A DNA stretch of 64,000 nt from Asterias amurensis (Eukaryota > Echinodermata > Asteroidea > Forcipulatida > Asteriidae), in the NCBI RefSeq assembly GCF_032118995.1, contig NC_092657.1:2849891-2913890 (forward strand), read 5' to 3'. This document shows, in pieces, positions 1 to 11,024 of this stretch. Within the stretch, counting starts at the first letter, position 1. Each line of letters starts with the position of its first letter. The translations under genes and the position numbers were made by a program. The notes under the pieces were generated by a model. That model was not told the DNA's origin. It was given only the letters and a program-made list of their open reading frames with translations, and ran no database searches.

Positions 1-450
1 TATGTAGGACTACATTTAAAGGAACACGTTGCCTTGGATCGGACGAGTTGGTTTATAAAAAGCATTTGTAGCCGTTTGTTATAAAATGCATAATGGTTAG
101 AAATATTTTTTTAAAGTAGAATACAATGATCCACACAAATTTGCGTGGTTTTCCTTTTACTTTGCGAACGAACACGGTCAGCCATTTATGGGAGTCAAAA
201 ATTTGACAAAAAATTAAAACATCTTTCTACTCATATGCATTTTATAACAAACGGTTACAAACGCTTTTCAAAGACCAGCTCGACCGATCCAAGGCAACGT
301 GTTCCTTTAAATTATGAGACCTATTCCCTTTATGTAGCACCATGTAATGGTTTACAAGGTGTTGTGGCACAATTATGCTGCCTATTAAACCAGGAACACC
401 GGGGCGAACCCCTTCTCCTAACAAAAAGTGCAATGGGTTCTTGTGAGTAA
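1..450 (-). repeat. SINE-1 (tRNA-Leu-related) tail split by a TTAA foldback element
   Basis: Bases 1-19 and 307 to about 440 match the body of the SINE at 61735-62052 in the same order (gtaggactacat... then attatgagacct..., ccaggaacaccggggc). They are split by the foldback element at 20-306 at a TTAA. The tRNA-like head is missing. Confidence 0.65.
20..306. mobile_element. TTAA foldback MITE, family B copy 1
   Basis: Terminal inverted repeats AGGAACACGTTGCCTTGGAT / ATCCAAGGCAACGTGTTCCT flanked by TTAA on each side. The right half carries the family's arm (tccgtttg... ttataacaaacgg) and a shortened centre. Inserted into the SINE tail. Confidence 0.8.
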
Positions 451-1436
451 TTGATGTGAAAATTGTTAGCTATTGCCCGACAGATTATCCAGAAACCTTC
501 GTTCGCCACTCGCGTGCGTGGTCTCCCATTCCAGTCGCTTAGGATCTCCTTCCCTCCTTAATTTGAAATGTGAACGGGATTTGAACCAACGACCCCAATA
601 CTTTTATCTGCTTAGCAAGTTTGTTGTGCTTCCATGCCTTGAAATCTGGCCCATCTCTCATCTGAGATGCCGGACCGAAAAACTAAGGTCCGATTGGATA
701 AGTCAACATTGCTATTAATACTAATACCCATGCAACAAATGTATTATCTAAAGTAAATAGCGAAGTAAACAGCGAAGTCATGATACTTTGACCCGCTCGC
801 TATACTCTATGTTCTGGTCAACAGAGAGGGGGTGTTCGCCACGCCCCACCAGGCACCCGCTTATAAAGACCACGTGATCACCATAGTCAACGGATTGTGT
901 AGGGTCATTATTACATGATTTACATACTACTCCTAATACGTTTTTAGACCAATATGCGAAGACCATAATGTTTGGGTGTTTTAGTATTCAGCAAAGCTTG
1001 ACTTCAAAACGGATCATTTTGCAACGTAGTTTCTTGTTTCAGTTTTGAGTCGCACCTTTTACACCACAAGCTGAAATACAATTTTGGTGTTCTCTCCGTG
1101 ACCATGCGTTGCTATCGGACCGACTGCAATCACATGCAGACTAAACTGGTATGTATTTTGATCGCTCTGTTATTGAATATTAATCTTTAGTTTTAGGGTT
1201 TACTGACGACGCTCCTAGCTCAGGAGTTAAATGTAAGTACCAAATATTATGTCAGTAACATCACACATAATTTTGGCTTTGTAAAAACGAATCTTTTAAT
1301 TCATGATCTTCAACAATTCAGATGAACTTATTTAATGATTTTAGGGTTTTCTGTTTGCATTCTACACTAGCGCTTGTGTTTCCCTTCGAAAAATGTGATT
1401 TATAATTCGGTAAGTTCTACCATTATTTCGGTTGTG
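451..1436. other. Gene-free intergenic stretch
   Basis: No gene seen. A box B-like 'gggatttgaacc' near 573-585 may be a remnant of a tRNA-derived SINE. The rest is unremarkable. Confidence 0.4.
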
Positions 1437-1440
1437 TTAA

Positions 1441-1823
1441 AGGAACACGTTGCCTTGGATCGGTCGAGTTGGTCTTTGAAAAGCGTTTGTAACCGTTTTT
1501 TTATAAAATGCATATGGGTAGAAAGATGTTGTAAAAGTAGAATACAATGATCCACACAAACATGCCTCGAAATTGCGTGGTTTTCCTTTTACCTCGTCGA
1601 CTAACACGTCGGCCATTTATGGGGGTCAAAATTTTGACTCCCATAAATGGCCGAACATGTTAGTTCGCACAGTAGAAGGAAAACCACGCAATTTCGAGGC
1701 AAACTTGTGTGGATCATTGTATTCTACTTTTATAACATCTTTCCGACCATATGCATTTTATAAAAAACGGTTACAAACGCTTTTGTTTTGACCAACTCGT
1801 CCGATCCAAGGCAACGTGTTCCT
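1441..1823. mobile_element. TTAA foldback MITE, family B copy 2
   Basis: Full copy: AGGAACACGTTGCC ends, TTAA at 1437-1440 and 1824-1827. Nearly the whole element is one imperfect palindrome whose centre reads gggtcaaaattttgactccc. No transposase ORF; it depends on an enzyme encoded elsewhere. Confidence 0.85.
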
Positions 1824-1830
1824 TTAAATC

Positions 1831-2425
1831 TTACACAACTTGTGTAAAATTTTACACAACCCCTGTTTACTATATGAACCTAGCAACTGTTGTGTAAACG
1901 GTTTACACAACCCCAGTTGTGTAGTTTTTAAACAACAGTTGTGTGATAATTGTACACAATTATGTGTAAAAGTTTTTTACACAACTAGTTGTGTAAACGG
2001 TTTACACATTAATTGGTTAAAAATATTACACAACTTGTGTAAAATTTTACACAACCCCTGTTTACTATATGAACCTAGCAACTGTTGTGTAAACGGTTTA
2101 CACAACCCCAGTTGTGTAGTTTTTAAACAACAGTTGTGTGATAATTGTACACAATTATGTGTAAAGGTTTTTTACACAACCAGTTGTGTAAACGGCTTAC
2201 ACATTAATTGGTTAACAATTACACAATTAATTACACAACTTGTGTAAAATTTTACACAACCCCTGTTTACTATATGAACCTAGCAACTGTTGTGTAAACG
2301 GTTTACACAACCCAGTTGTGTAGTTTTTAAACAACAGTTGTGTGATAAGTGTACACAATTATGTGTAAAAGATTTTTAACCAAGTAGCTGTGTAAACAGT
2401 TTACACAATAATTGGGTATACTGAA
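1831..2425. repeat. Three-unit tandem repeat of about 200 bp built from TTACACAA palindromes
   Basis: Units begin near 1831, 2026 and 2231 (195-205 bp). Each holds many TTACACAA / TTGTGTAA inverted words and the shared text 'tttactatatgaacctagca'. Units 1 and 2 are very similar; unit 3 decays at its end. The open frame across it is a by-product of repeat composition. Confidence 0.85.
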
Positions 2426-4672
2426 TTACACATCATTTTGTAAAATTAAATTCTACAAAATTATGTGTAAAGTACCAAATTAGCCATTTAGCCAGTGTAC
2501 CGCCCAGCCGCATATAGCGATACACTGTATGCGGTACGAGGAAACCTCGCTAGCTTGTGTTTGTAGAAAAAAAGGAACATCAAAAGAAAACTCGATAGTC
2601 ATTAGTAGGTCTACGCATTTGTTAATATATCTAGTTGTTATAGATCGTTATTAATTCTCCCTTCACAGTTGACTTGTCGAAGCTAATGATGATGAAATAA
2701 TTTAGCTCTTACGAAAAAAAAACCCGCTCATTAATAAACAGGAAACTGTTCATCATTTATGATGATATTGTCGAAAATTAACGCCTTCGCATTTAATCAG
2801 TATGAGCATTGAGCCAGACAAAAGCCTTGAAAAGCTATTGTGTTCATTTTATCCGAGAGGCATTTATTGTTCCCATGAGAACTTGTACTTTTATACAAAT
2901 ATTACCGAAAGGGTAAAAAATTGTGCATACACATTAAGCCATGGCTATCTTTTAAAATTTGAACTACGATTCCAGTAATTTACTGCAAGAATCTTGAGAA
3001 ATTGGATTTCAGCAAACTCGGGCGATGCAGGGACTAAAGGGTTAATTATTATTGTGTAAACTGTTGACATAACAATCAGTTAGTTTGTTTTCACAATTAT
3101 AGTTGTTCACAATGTATTAATATTTAGTTGTGGAACGCCCATTTTTAAGTAAAGTGTAGACACTTAATGAGAAAATAATTCAGCAACTTGTTTTTTGATA
3201 TTTAAATAAATTTTATTGGTCAAAACTACACCAATCATACATTCATTCATCACAAATGACAATAAAAGTGTGCTGGTCACCAGCCAATATCGACCTCATG
3301 TTGACAAAATGGTCCATAAGAGAACTTGGCCAAGGCCAAAATGCTTTGCGCAAATAAGCAAGTCTTTAATATTGCTTGTTTATTCTGTTTTTTTTATGGA
3401 ACAACTGCGAATTTCAAGAGCAACACGCTGTGTCTTGTCACTTAGATAAACTGTTATTTAGTTATAAAATGACGCAAAAAGGAATGCAACATGACAAACA
3501 ACTTGTCCACTTTTCAAACATCCAGCTTCCCCTTGTAAATACTGTTTTGCAGTCAATTGTTCATTTTCAACTCTCCAATGAAACAAGTTCATCTACTCGG
3601 TCCGTCCAGATAGTCATGTTGGTAGTTCCAGGGAGCTGGTTTTTGCTATTCTTCTTGCATTTCCTAACAGTACAGGCGTGTATTGAACAGTGTGGCTGAT
3701 AGTTCATGATTGTACTACATCCAGCACATAATAATCTCCATAGCTTGACGTTCAGAATCCAACTAGTACTCATCCTAAACTAGTTTGTGCTGTAGCAAGT
3801 TCCACCAAGTGAGAAGGATGGCGACCATGCATGGTGGCGACCATGCATGGTGGCGACCATGCAGTTAAACCGCTCCAGATTTTCGGCGATATTATATTAT
3901 ATCAAAAACCCTATCACCTTTTGAAACGAAATTGTCAAAGGTTATTTTGGGGTATACTGTATAGGCCTACATCTATAACCATACAGGGTTGAACAAACAG
4001 TGGGCTTCAATTAACAATCGTATACAATTCCTATGAAAGACTGGTATTATGGTTTATTTTTTACAACATTCAGCCACGTTTTTTACCCGAACTAGAATAA
4101 AATTGTGATTTACAGAAACACAAATCTCCGTTTTCCACTACTAGGCCCATCTCAACTGAGTTTGAAAACTGACCTTTGCCTTCGTATTATACTCAACCAA
4201 TGTTGTATCCGTATTGTTCGCTCATCCAATGTTGTATCAGTATTACTTTTCGCTCTTTAAATCAACGTTGTACCCGTCTTTTCTTCAGATACTTTCATGG
4301 TAAATGTGCCACCAGTGTGTCCGACCTGGTTACTCCTATCATGATGTTTGAGGGTGAAACCAGACTTTCTGCTTCTTCTAACCCAAACGCTCTTGCTTCG
4401 CTGAGATGTAGAACAGGCGGCCATTCATGACAGCTTTATTTCGCGTACTGCATCTCTGTAGAACTCCTTGCTGGTGCACGTTTCCCTCAATCCATGCAAT
4501 TTAGACTGATCAAAGAGGGGTACCAATTCATACCTTCAGCTCCCCTGCGTTATTTTCATCTCAAATAGCTTTCTTCTTGCAGTCCCTTAATACCAAGAGT
4601 GGCCTGTAGCCTTGCAATGGTAAACTTCCATTAGAAAACGGAAATAACAACACAACGTGCCTCGGAGGCTTC
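2426..4672. other. Gene-free AT-rich stretch with a small minisatellite
   Basis: No coding similarity. At 3817-3866 an 18-bp unit (gcgaccatgcatggtg core) repeats three times. From about 4500 a segment (cagctcccctgcgttatttt) is related to 20295-20360, a dispersed repeat of unknown type. Confidence 0.4.
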
Positions 4673-4950
4673 ATTAAACAGCAATACCGTAACATTAAAA
4701 AACACACAACAAACCCCTCCTTTTTCTGTGACATCAAAAGAGACAAACGCTTTCAAAAACACTAATGATCGTCAGCAGACAGATGAGAACAAGGAAACAA
4801 AAACACAAACGAATCGCGGATGCCTCTTCACAACAATAAACAACAATACCGTAAATTAAATAACAACAACAGCAACAACAACTCGTTTTACTGTGACACT
4901 CCACAAAGCGAGAAACACTTTCAAAAACAATGATCTTCAGCAGGCAGAGG
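4673..4950 (+). repeat. Tandem duplication of the galactosyltransferase 5' region including its start codon
   Basis: About 115 bp (4673-4788) is repeated at about 4836-4950. Both copies hold an 'acaataccgtaa'-like stretch, then 'ctgtgacac/t', then 'ctttcaaaaaca', then an ATG. The upstream ATG (4765) starts M-I-V-S-R-Q and the real one (4930) M-I-F-S-R-Q. The upstream frame reaches a stop after about 25 codons, so it would act as a short upstream ORF if transcribed. Seen directly; the effect on translation is inference. Confidence 0.7.
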
Positions 4951-5925
4951 CGATTCACATATTGTTGTCTAGCTTCAATCAGCATTTTGGTTGTCTTGCA
5001 TGTTGTGTGTGACATCAATCTCACGTCAGTCTTAGGGTATGACAAGTGCAACCCGGAATTGAATGGGGGACGCCATTTTGATCGGGGCTTCCTCGTGGCC
5101 GAACCGGGGACTTGTTTCGAGGAGGAGGGGGCGACTGTACATCCGAGACCCGTTTTCCTGCTGGTGTTAATCGCTTCTGCGGTCGGTAACTTCGAGAGGC
5201 GTCAAGCGATACGCGAAACATGGGGAAGTCCTAAGCAGATAATGGAGAAGACTGTCGTCACGGTCTTTCTGCTAGGCGAGGACGACGTGGCGAGCGGGAG
5301 TTTTTCTCCCGATACCCGGGATCTACTTCAGAGTGAGGACGCTACACATCATGACGTCATACAGGCTGATTTCTTAGACACTTACAAAAACCTTACCGTC
5401 AAGACCATTATAGGAATGAAGTGGATTCACATGTACTGCCCGCATGCATCGTACTTTATGAAAACAGACGATGACATGTACATCAATTACGCCAATATAA
5501 TCAAGTCTCTCACTTCACCTTTGACCCCAACCAAAGCCTTTGCAATGGGTCATCTCTTCCCGAAAAGTTTAGTGATTCGAATTATCTTCTTTAAGTTCTA
5601 CATGCCGAGATGCATGTACCCGGAGATGTTCTACCCTCCGTATTTTGCAGGGTCGGGCTACGTCATGTCCGGAGATTTGGCGGGACAAATATACAAAACT
5701 GCCTCCAAAGTCAACTTTATTTATTTCGAGGACGTCTTTGTTGGTGTGTGCTTAAAGGCGCTAGGTGTGAAACCCGTTGGACATGGGGGATTCTATTACA
5801 CGCATGTTGACTATGAGTTTTGCAAGTATAGAAATGACGTCATTACGTCTCATGGTGTAGAAACGAATGAAGTGTACAACATATGGCAGGATATACAACA
5901 TTCTAAAACTGTATGTTCAAAGTAA
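4930..5925 (+). CDS. Beta-1,3-galactosyltransferase-like (GT31), single exon
   Basis: 331-residue intronless ORF. Family role: type II Golgi enzyme adding a beta-1,3-linked sugar from a UDP-sugar to a glycan; donor and acceptor here are unknown. Seen: short basic N-terminus, hydrophobic anchor at about residues 10-28, then a lumenal domain with RRQAIRETWG (90-99), VVTVFLLGE (109-117), a possible N-glycosylation site NLT (154-156), the metal/nucleotide motif KTDDDMYIN (178-186), YPPYFAGSGYVMS (235-247) and FEDVFVG (266-272), all in GT31 order. Length is normal for the family. The stretch before YPPY, where relatives usually have an SKWY/SKYY-type motif, reads FKFYMP with extra hydrophobic residues, so specificity may differ. 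The start at 4930 is chosen because the anchor follows it directly. A diverged copy of the start region lies 165 bp upstream. A B3GNT-type enzyme is an alternative. Confidence 0.88.
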   Translation: MIFSRQRRFTYCCLASISILVVLHVVCDINLTSVLGYDKCNPELNGGRHFDRGFLVAEPGTCFEEEGATVHPRPVFLLVLIASAVGNFERRQAIRETWGSPKQIMEKTVVTVFLLGEDDVASGSFSPDTRDLLQSEDATHHDVIQADFLDTYKNLTVKTIIGMKWIHMYCPHASYFMKTDDDMYINYANIIKSLTSPLTPTKAFAMGHLFPKSLVIRIIFFKFYMPRCMYPEMFYPPYFAGSGYVMSGDLAGQIYKTASKVNFIYFEDVFVGVCLKALGVKPVGHGGFYYTHVDYEFCKYRNDVITSHGVETNEVYNIWQDIQHSKTVCSK

Positions 5926-6952
5926 ACAAAATAGTAGTGCTTTCTTTAAGGTGACGGCACGTAAAGCTTGATGACGTAATGATGACACTGTTTAAACAAG
6001 TTTATATCTGCAATGTGAGGATAACGCGCTTAGTGGCAATGTTGCTGTTTTATGGTGTGCTAGCAAATAGCACACTTTAAAGAAGCAACCCAAACGTGCA
6101 TGCCTATGACCGTGTCCGAAACAATGACTTCGGCTAACTAACAGCTACGGCTAGATCAGCGCTTCTGCCAGTGTTGAAATAGGCTTAGAAGCGCGCGATC
6201 TAGCCATAGCTGTAGCCGACGTCGCCGTTTCAGATACGGCTTAGTATTCGATTGTTAAACGAGGTTTGCACAAACGGCTGTTTTAGAGACTAACAAAGCG
6301 TAATGCAAATCATGTACGCGAGCCTTGAACAGAGACTATTGGACTGTGCAGATTTGATGGACTTCGAACCTTGGGTAAATAATGGCGCGAAACAGCCAGC
6401 CACATAGTGTGCTGTTGGCTTGCATGCATTATTGTTGAACGTGTTTTCAGTGAAAAAAATTTCAAGTGGTTTTAAAAAGGCCGGTAAATACACTTGGGCT
6501 TTTTATCATCAAGTTTTGACCAGAAATAAAGGTCAAATTGGCAACCTGTCCATGGACAATTTTGAGTATGACCTACAACCTAATGTAAAAATGTTGACTA
6601 AATGAGCTGTTCTTGTTCTAATTCAGTAATTTTGAAGTTCGGTTTGAATTTAAAGCACCCTGATAAAGGATTTGGACTTTGTACTTTTTGTAGAACACAA
6701 AACACAATGTCCAGAAATTTACATAAAACTCAAAGAAAAATCGCGGGCACTGAAAATATTTCTCAGCAAAACTGTTAAGCAGTTAAGTTAATTGTTAAGT
6801 AGTGGTGTCGTGAGAAACCAATAACAAACAATATTGTATATAGATTACTCAGTTATTGATAATCAATAAATTGTAGCTGCATAATGCGTGCAGTGTCTGG
6901 TCCAGTGCAATAATCAACCTGTTGTTTGTAATGTGAGCAATTGTGTTTACAC
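5926..6952 (+). other. 3' flank of the galactosyltransferase gene
   Basis: AATAAA at 6525-6530 is a candidate polyadenylation signal about 600 bp past the stop. At about 6100-6245 lies an imperfect foldback with 'agctgtagccg' arms; the same words recur at 10480-10640. No further gene seen. Confidence 0.35.
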
Positions 6953-7138
6953 AGACCTTATCGCAAAATTAATACTCGGTACGCGCCAAATAGACGTGGA
7001 ATGAGGTGCATGCTGGTCTAGCTAGCGATCAAATTTGATGTCTAGTTAGCGATCAAATTAATTTGAGCACTAGCTAGACCAGCATGCACCTCATTCGACA
7101 GTTTGCGCTCGCGCAATGGTATTTGCGGATAGGTCTAT
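6953..7138. mobile_element. Foldback MITE, family F copy 1 (TA-flanked)
   Basis: Ends AGACCTTATCGCAAA and its complement ..GGATAGGTCT, with an inner perfect arm 'ctagaccagcatgcacctca' on both sides of the centre. The related copy at 30450-30599 shows TAGACCTTTTCGCAAATAC ends, typical of TA-targeting elements. Confidence 0.7.
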
Positions 7139-7371
7139 TGTACGTCTGAACTTGCCCTATTGCGCCCTCTGTTGACAACATAGTGTAATATTGTGGTCTA
7201 CATTTTGCGGTAGTCGAAATAGTTAATTGTTTTCCATTGAAACAATATCAAATTGTTTGAAACAAATGTTACTCTAAATGCAATAACAAAAACAAACAAA
7301 TATTATAGTTAATCAACTGAATCCAACTTGCCCGTGAGTTGTCCTAATTAAATATTTGTACTACAAGTTAA

Positions 7372-8281
7372 AGACACTGGACACTATTGGTAATTGTCAA
7401 AAAACCTAGTCTTCACAGTTGGTGTATCTCAACATATGAATATAATAACAAACCTGTGAACATTTGAGCTCAATCAGTCGTCGAAGTCGCAAGACATTAA
7501 TGGGAAAGAACACCCTTGTCGCACCGTGGTCACACGAAGTTGTGTGCTTACATATGCTTGATTTCGAGACCTCAAGTTCTAAATCTGAGGTCTCGAAATC
7601 AAATTCGTGGAAAATTACTTCTTTTTCGAAAACTACGTCACTTCAGAGGGAGCCGGTGTCGTATGCAATTATGTCCTCTGTGCAATAATACTGTGCGGAG
7701 GACATTATTGCATGGGAGGACATTATTGCACATGCAATAATGTCCATGCAATAATGTCCGTCGGACGGTTTTGCATATGCAATCGTGTCCGCCCGGACGC
7801 TGCTGTGTAATGCAATTGTGTCCGCCCGGACACATTCGCATATGCAGTTGTGTCCACCCCCGTGCAAAACCCTCCTTGCAGTAAATTAAACGCCCTTGGT
7901 CGTCGGAACACGTTCGCCTTTTTTTTACAAGCCAAGTGCATGTCGTGAATGACATGGGAAATGTTCGGCCGTTGGGTGTTAGCTGCAATCATAAAATACG
8001 TGATTATTCATGTTGCATATACGTAGGTTCAGTGCATGCACGTTAGCACATACATGTGCTATGTACATGTACATGTCCGCCGGACGGTTTTAGACTAGCC
8101 CCGGACACGATTGCATATGCCAAAGTGTCCGGAGCGGACAGTATTGCATGGCAGACAAAATTGCATCTGACACCGTTTCTCACAATGTTTTATACTATGA
8201 ACCTCTCCCCCTTACTCGTTACCAAGTAAGTTTTTATGCTAACAAAATAGTTTGAGTAATTACCAATAGTGTCCACTGCCT
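7372..8281. mobile_element. TTAA MITE, family A copy interrupted by another element
   Basis: Ends AGACACTGGACACTATTGG and its complement ...ATAGTGTCCACTGCCT with TTAA at 7368-7371 and 8282-8285. The family core (gagggagcc / gtttctcacaatg) is split at 7655 by the insertion described next. Confidence 0.85.
7656..8172. mobile_element. Nested palindrome-rich element built of GTCC...GCATATGCAA words
   Basis: Inserted in the family A core with CCG on both sides (7653-7655 and 8173-8175), matching the single CCG of uninterrupted copies. Imperfect ends TGTCGTATGCAATTATGTC / GACAAAATTGCATCTGACA. The interior is a ladder of short palindromes pairing GGACA-type words with TGCATATGCA. Confidence 0.7.
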
Positions 8282-8285
8282 TTAA

Positions 8286-8771
8286 AGACAAGTTTCCGTA
8301 TCATTCGACCATTTTTTTTCATTTTCTTTTAAACGAAAAGCAACAAAATCAAATGAGCCACATTTTGTTTTATCATTCAATAACTCTCTTTTATTAATGA
8401 CATTAAAAATTCATATAAATTCAAAAGTGCATGTATTTACAAGTACTTTATAAACATTACTTCGGCGGCAAGTCAATAAAATTAATTGTCTTTTCGACAA
8501 TCTTGTCTTTGAATTTTAATACAAATAAGATTTATTTATACTTTATTTATTTTTAGTTATTTTATTACTAATTTTTCAGACGTAAAACAAGACATTGATT
8601 TTTACATAAATGATAGTTTATCATGATGCATGATCAACAATTTGTGGCAGACGGTTGTTTTCAACATAAGACAACCGAAAAACAAGGCAGGAAAACGGGC
8701 GAATTGGCACAACAAAATAAACATTATTCATAACAATAATGTAAGCACACAATAGTACATTAAGAAAATTC
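8286..8771. other. Gene-free AT-rich stretch
   Basis: No coding or repeat signal that I recognise between the family A and family C elements. Confidence 0.4.
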
Positions 8772-8970
8772 AGAGTCCAATTTCATTGAGCTGCTAAGCA
8801 CAAACTGCAGCTAAGCACAAATCAATTGTGCTTAATACCATTACAAAACAAAAGTTACCGGCCAAAATACAATGGCACAATATTTAATTAGACTGGTATC
8901 CTGCCAAATGCTCAGCGGAAATTTGCTAAGGAGTATTTTTGTTGCTCAATGTAGCTCTATGAAGTTGGGA
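8772..8970. mobile_element. Foldback MITE, family C (ccaatttcat...gagctgcta)
   Basis: Ends AGTCCAATTTCATTGAGCTG and CAATGTAGCTCTATGAAGTT, degenerate inverted repeats of the family whose best copies are at 26097-26340 and 35722-35963. No ORF. Confidence 0.6.
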
Positions 8971-9254
8971 CTCCTGTACACAAAATAATCAAACAATGTA
9001 AAAGGCAAATTCGTTGGGATTTGAGGTCACTAGAACTCTTACAAGTACCCTGTATTTTCTATGTCCAACATTATTAGTGCACACAGTGGTGCCACTGAAC
9101 ATTTTATTTTGTGGGAGGCGGGAAACGGGGGGGGGGGGGGTAAAGACATATATTTAGGGGGGCCATTTCACACATCATTAATTTTGCTTTTCTTTTCTCA
9201 TTTGATCTCAAATTAAATTTTCAATCAACATAACAGAAAAAACAGTTCCAGTTA

Positions 9255-9345
9255 TTGCTAAGAGAGGGGCTTTGCCCTGGTGTTTCTGGCAGTGGTTGTC
9301 GAATAAGCTGCAGCACCCGGGTGCTATACAAATTAATCTTATAAC
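9255..9345 (+). repeat. SINE-1 body fragment
   Basis: Contains 'gagaggggctttgccctggtg...' and a 'gcagcaccc..gtgctata' stretch equivalent to the body of the SINE directly downstream. Head and tail absent. A long poly-G run lies at 9128-9141 just before it. Confidence 0.5.
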
Positions 9346-9427
9346 TCCAAACATTCAAAAAACATGTTCGTTCAAACTGGTAGATAGGTGGGCTATATAA
9401 GACTAGATATTATTTATATTTGTGGGA

Positions 9428-9832
9428 GTGTCGTGGACGAGCGGTTAAGAGCACCGAATTCAAACTCTGGTGTTTCTGATCAGCAGAGTGTGGGTTCGAA
9501 TCCTCAGCCGTGACACTTGTGTCCTTATACAAGACACATAACCATTGCTTCGTCCTTCGGATGGGACGTCAAGCCGTTGGTCCCATGTGTTGTGTAAACG
9601 AATGTAAATAACCCAGTGCACTTATCGAAAAGAGAAGGGGTTCGCCCCGGTGTTCCTGGCTGGATTGGCAGCATATTGCGCCACAGCACCTTGTAAACCC
9701 TTACATGGTGCTTAAGGATTAGGTCTTATATCTCAATACTCGCCCCACTCCTTGCAGTAATAATACCTGGCGCTTTGTATCCTTTGGCAAAAGGCGCTTT
9801 TAAATACGGTTATTATTATTATATTATTATAA
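9428..9832 (+). repeat. SINE-1, near-complete tRNA-Leu-derived SINE with ATT tail
   Basis: The head (9428-9515) is tRNA-Leu-like: GTGTCGTGGACGAGCGGTTA (box A region), an anticodon-like TTCAAAC, a long variable arm and GGGTTCGAATCC (box B). Stems are imperfect, so not a true tRNA. The body follows (gcttcgtccttcggatggga ... aaggggttcgccccggtg) and an ATT-repeat tail. Best reference copy in the window. Confidence 0.8.
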
Positions 9833-11024
9833 AAATTGTGAAGGTGGTTGTCGGGCAGTTAGGGTGCGATTTTAAACACATAACCAATGAGAGCAGAATA
9901 AAGCATGACAAGAGGGTAACTAGACGAACCATTAATTTGATGCTTTCACTCTCCTAGACAGTTACCAGCAAAAGGACAAGTTCACAAACTGGAAAAGAAT
10001 TGCGGTTTGACGAGAGAGTCTGTATTTCACAAAGCTACTTTGCAAAAGGTACCAGTTAAAGAATAAAAAATGTATAGAAAAAATATTACAAAAATTTGTT
10101 GGTCACCTTTTTCTTTGGTAAGCAAAGTGTATCAAAATGTGTTTTTAAAAAAGACCACATGCTTGTGTCTGAAATTTTGACAAACCTTTTTTGGTATTAT
10201 CAGGTATTTATAATAAAAACTTAACTAAGCTCCTGCTTTAAAAATTTTTTTCAAGTTTAATTTCACAAGTAACAGTACAGTGCCTCCTCTACATCTAGCA
10301 AAGGCAATGCCATTTCTGCAGTATAGCCTGGACGGGTCTGCAAGCGTTGGGAAATCGCGGCTGAGCCAGCCGATTGTTTACGTTTGTTTGCTGTTTGTAA
10401 CCAGACAAGTTATATTTATGTACTGTGTGTTCTATATCAAATAGTATCTTGTTGAGAAATCAGTGATTCTTTTTCACACTTAGGGTGATAGCGACACCCT
10501 TACCAACAGCCATAACTGTAGCTGTAGCCGCTAATTCGGATACGGCCTTAGAAGCAACTAATGTTGTAGTATAGAACTTAGCAACAATCGTAGCTGTAGC
10601 CGTTTTTTCAGATACGACCTGAGAAGCAACCAAGTTCTGAGACAATCATAGAAATAGAACCCGGAGAACGCGGAGCGCGACATTGTGCCTGCAGTTTTGT
10701 AGAGTACATTTTGTGAGTTTATTTTTATTGTTGCGCGTACGACATTTTTTGAACGCGCTTATGGCAAAATTAGCATATATTATTATGTGACTGTTTAGCC
10801 AAACACATGCGCCAGTGATAGAATTTTGTCATTCAGAAGACGTCACGAACATTGACCAATGAAAACACATCGAAAGGGTCTACAGTGCGCTGCCATTTTG
10901 ACAAACACGCGTGTCGCGTGAAGATCATTTTTGCCATACACGCGTATTGTGCGATATAACACGGGGAAGTCGAGCTCAGCATTCTCCAGGGTCTACTTCT
11001 ATGGAGACGTTAGACAACCATAAC
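9833..11024 (-). other. 3' flank of P3H
   Basis: No further gene. Holds a foldback-like region at 10480-10640 with 'gtagctgtagccg' words shared with 6100-6245, and the putative polyadenylation signals near 10720. Confidence 0.35.
10718..10729 (-). terminator. Possible polyadenylation signals for P3H
   Basis: Two adjacent AATAAA hexamers on the minus strand about 300 bp past the stop codon. They fit the expected place for 3' end processing, but the motif is common in AT-rich DNA. Confidence 0.35.

Noticed and set aside
1840..2247. 135-residue open frame in the tandem array
   Set aside because: It is made of repeated Cys/Leu/Asn-rich text dictated by TTACACAA words and repeats itself with the array. 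No start context or family motif.
7638..7992. Overlapping 74-116-residue frames on the minus strand
   Set aside because: All lie in the palindrome ladder and are His/Cys/Arg-rich because of the repeated GTCC/GCATATGC words. Not a gene.
9428..9515. Functional tRNA-Leu gene
   Set aside because: Box A and B words are present but acceptor and T-stem pairings are imperfect and a SINE body follows directly, so it is a SINE head.
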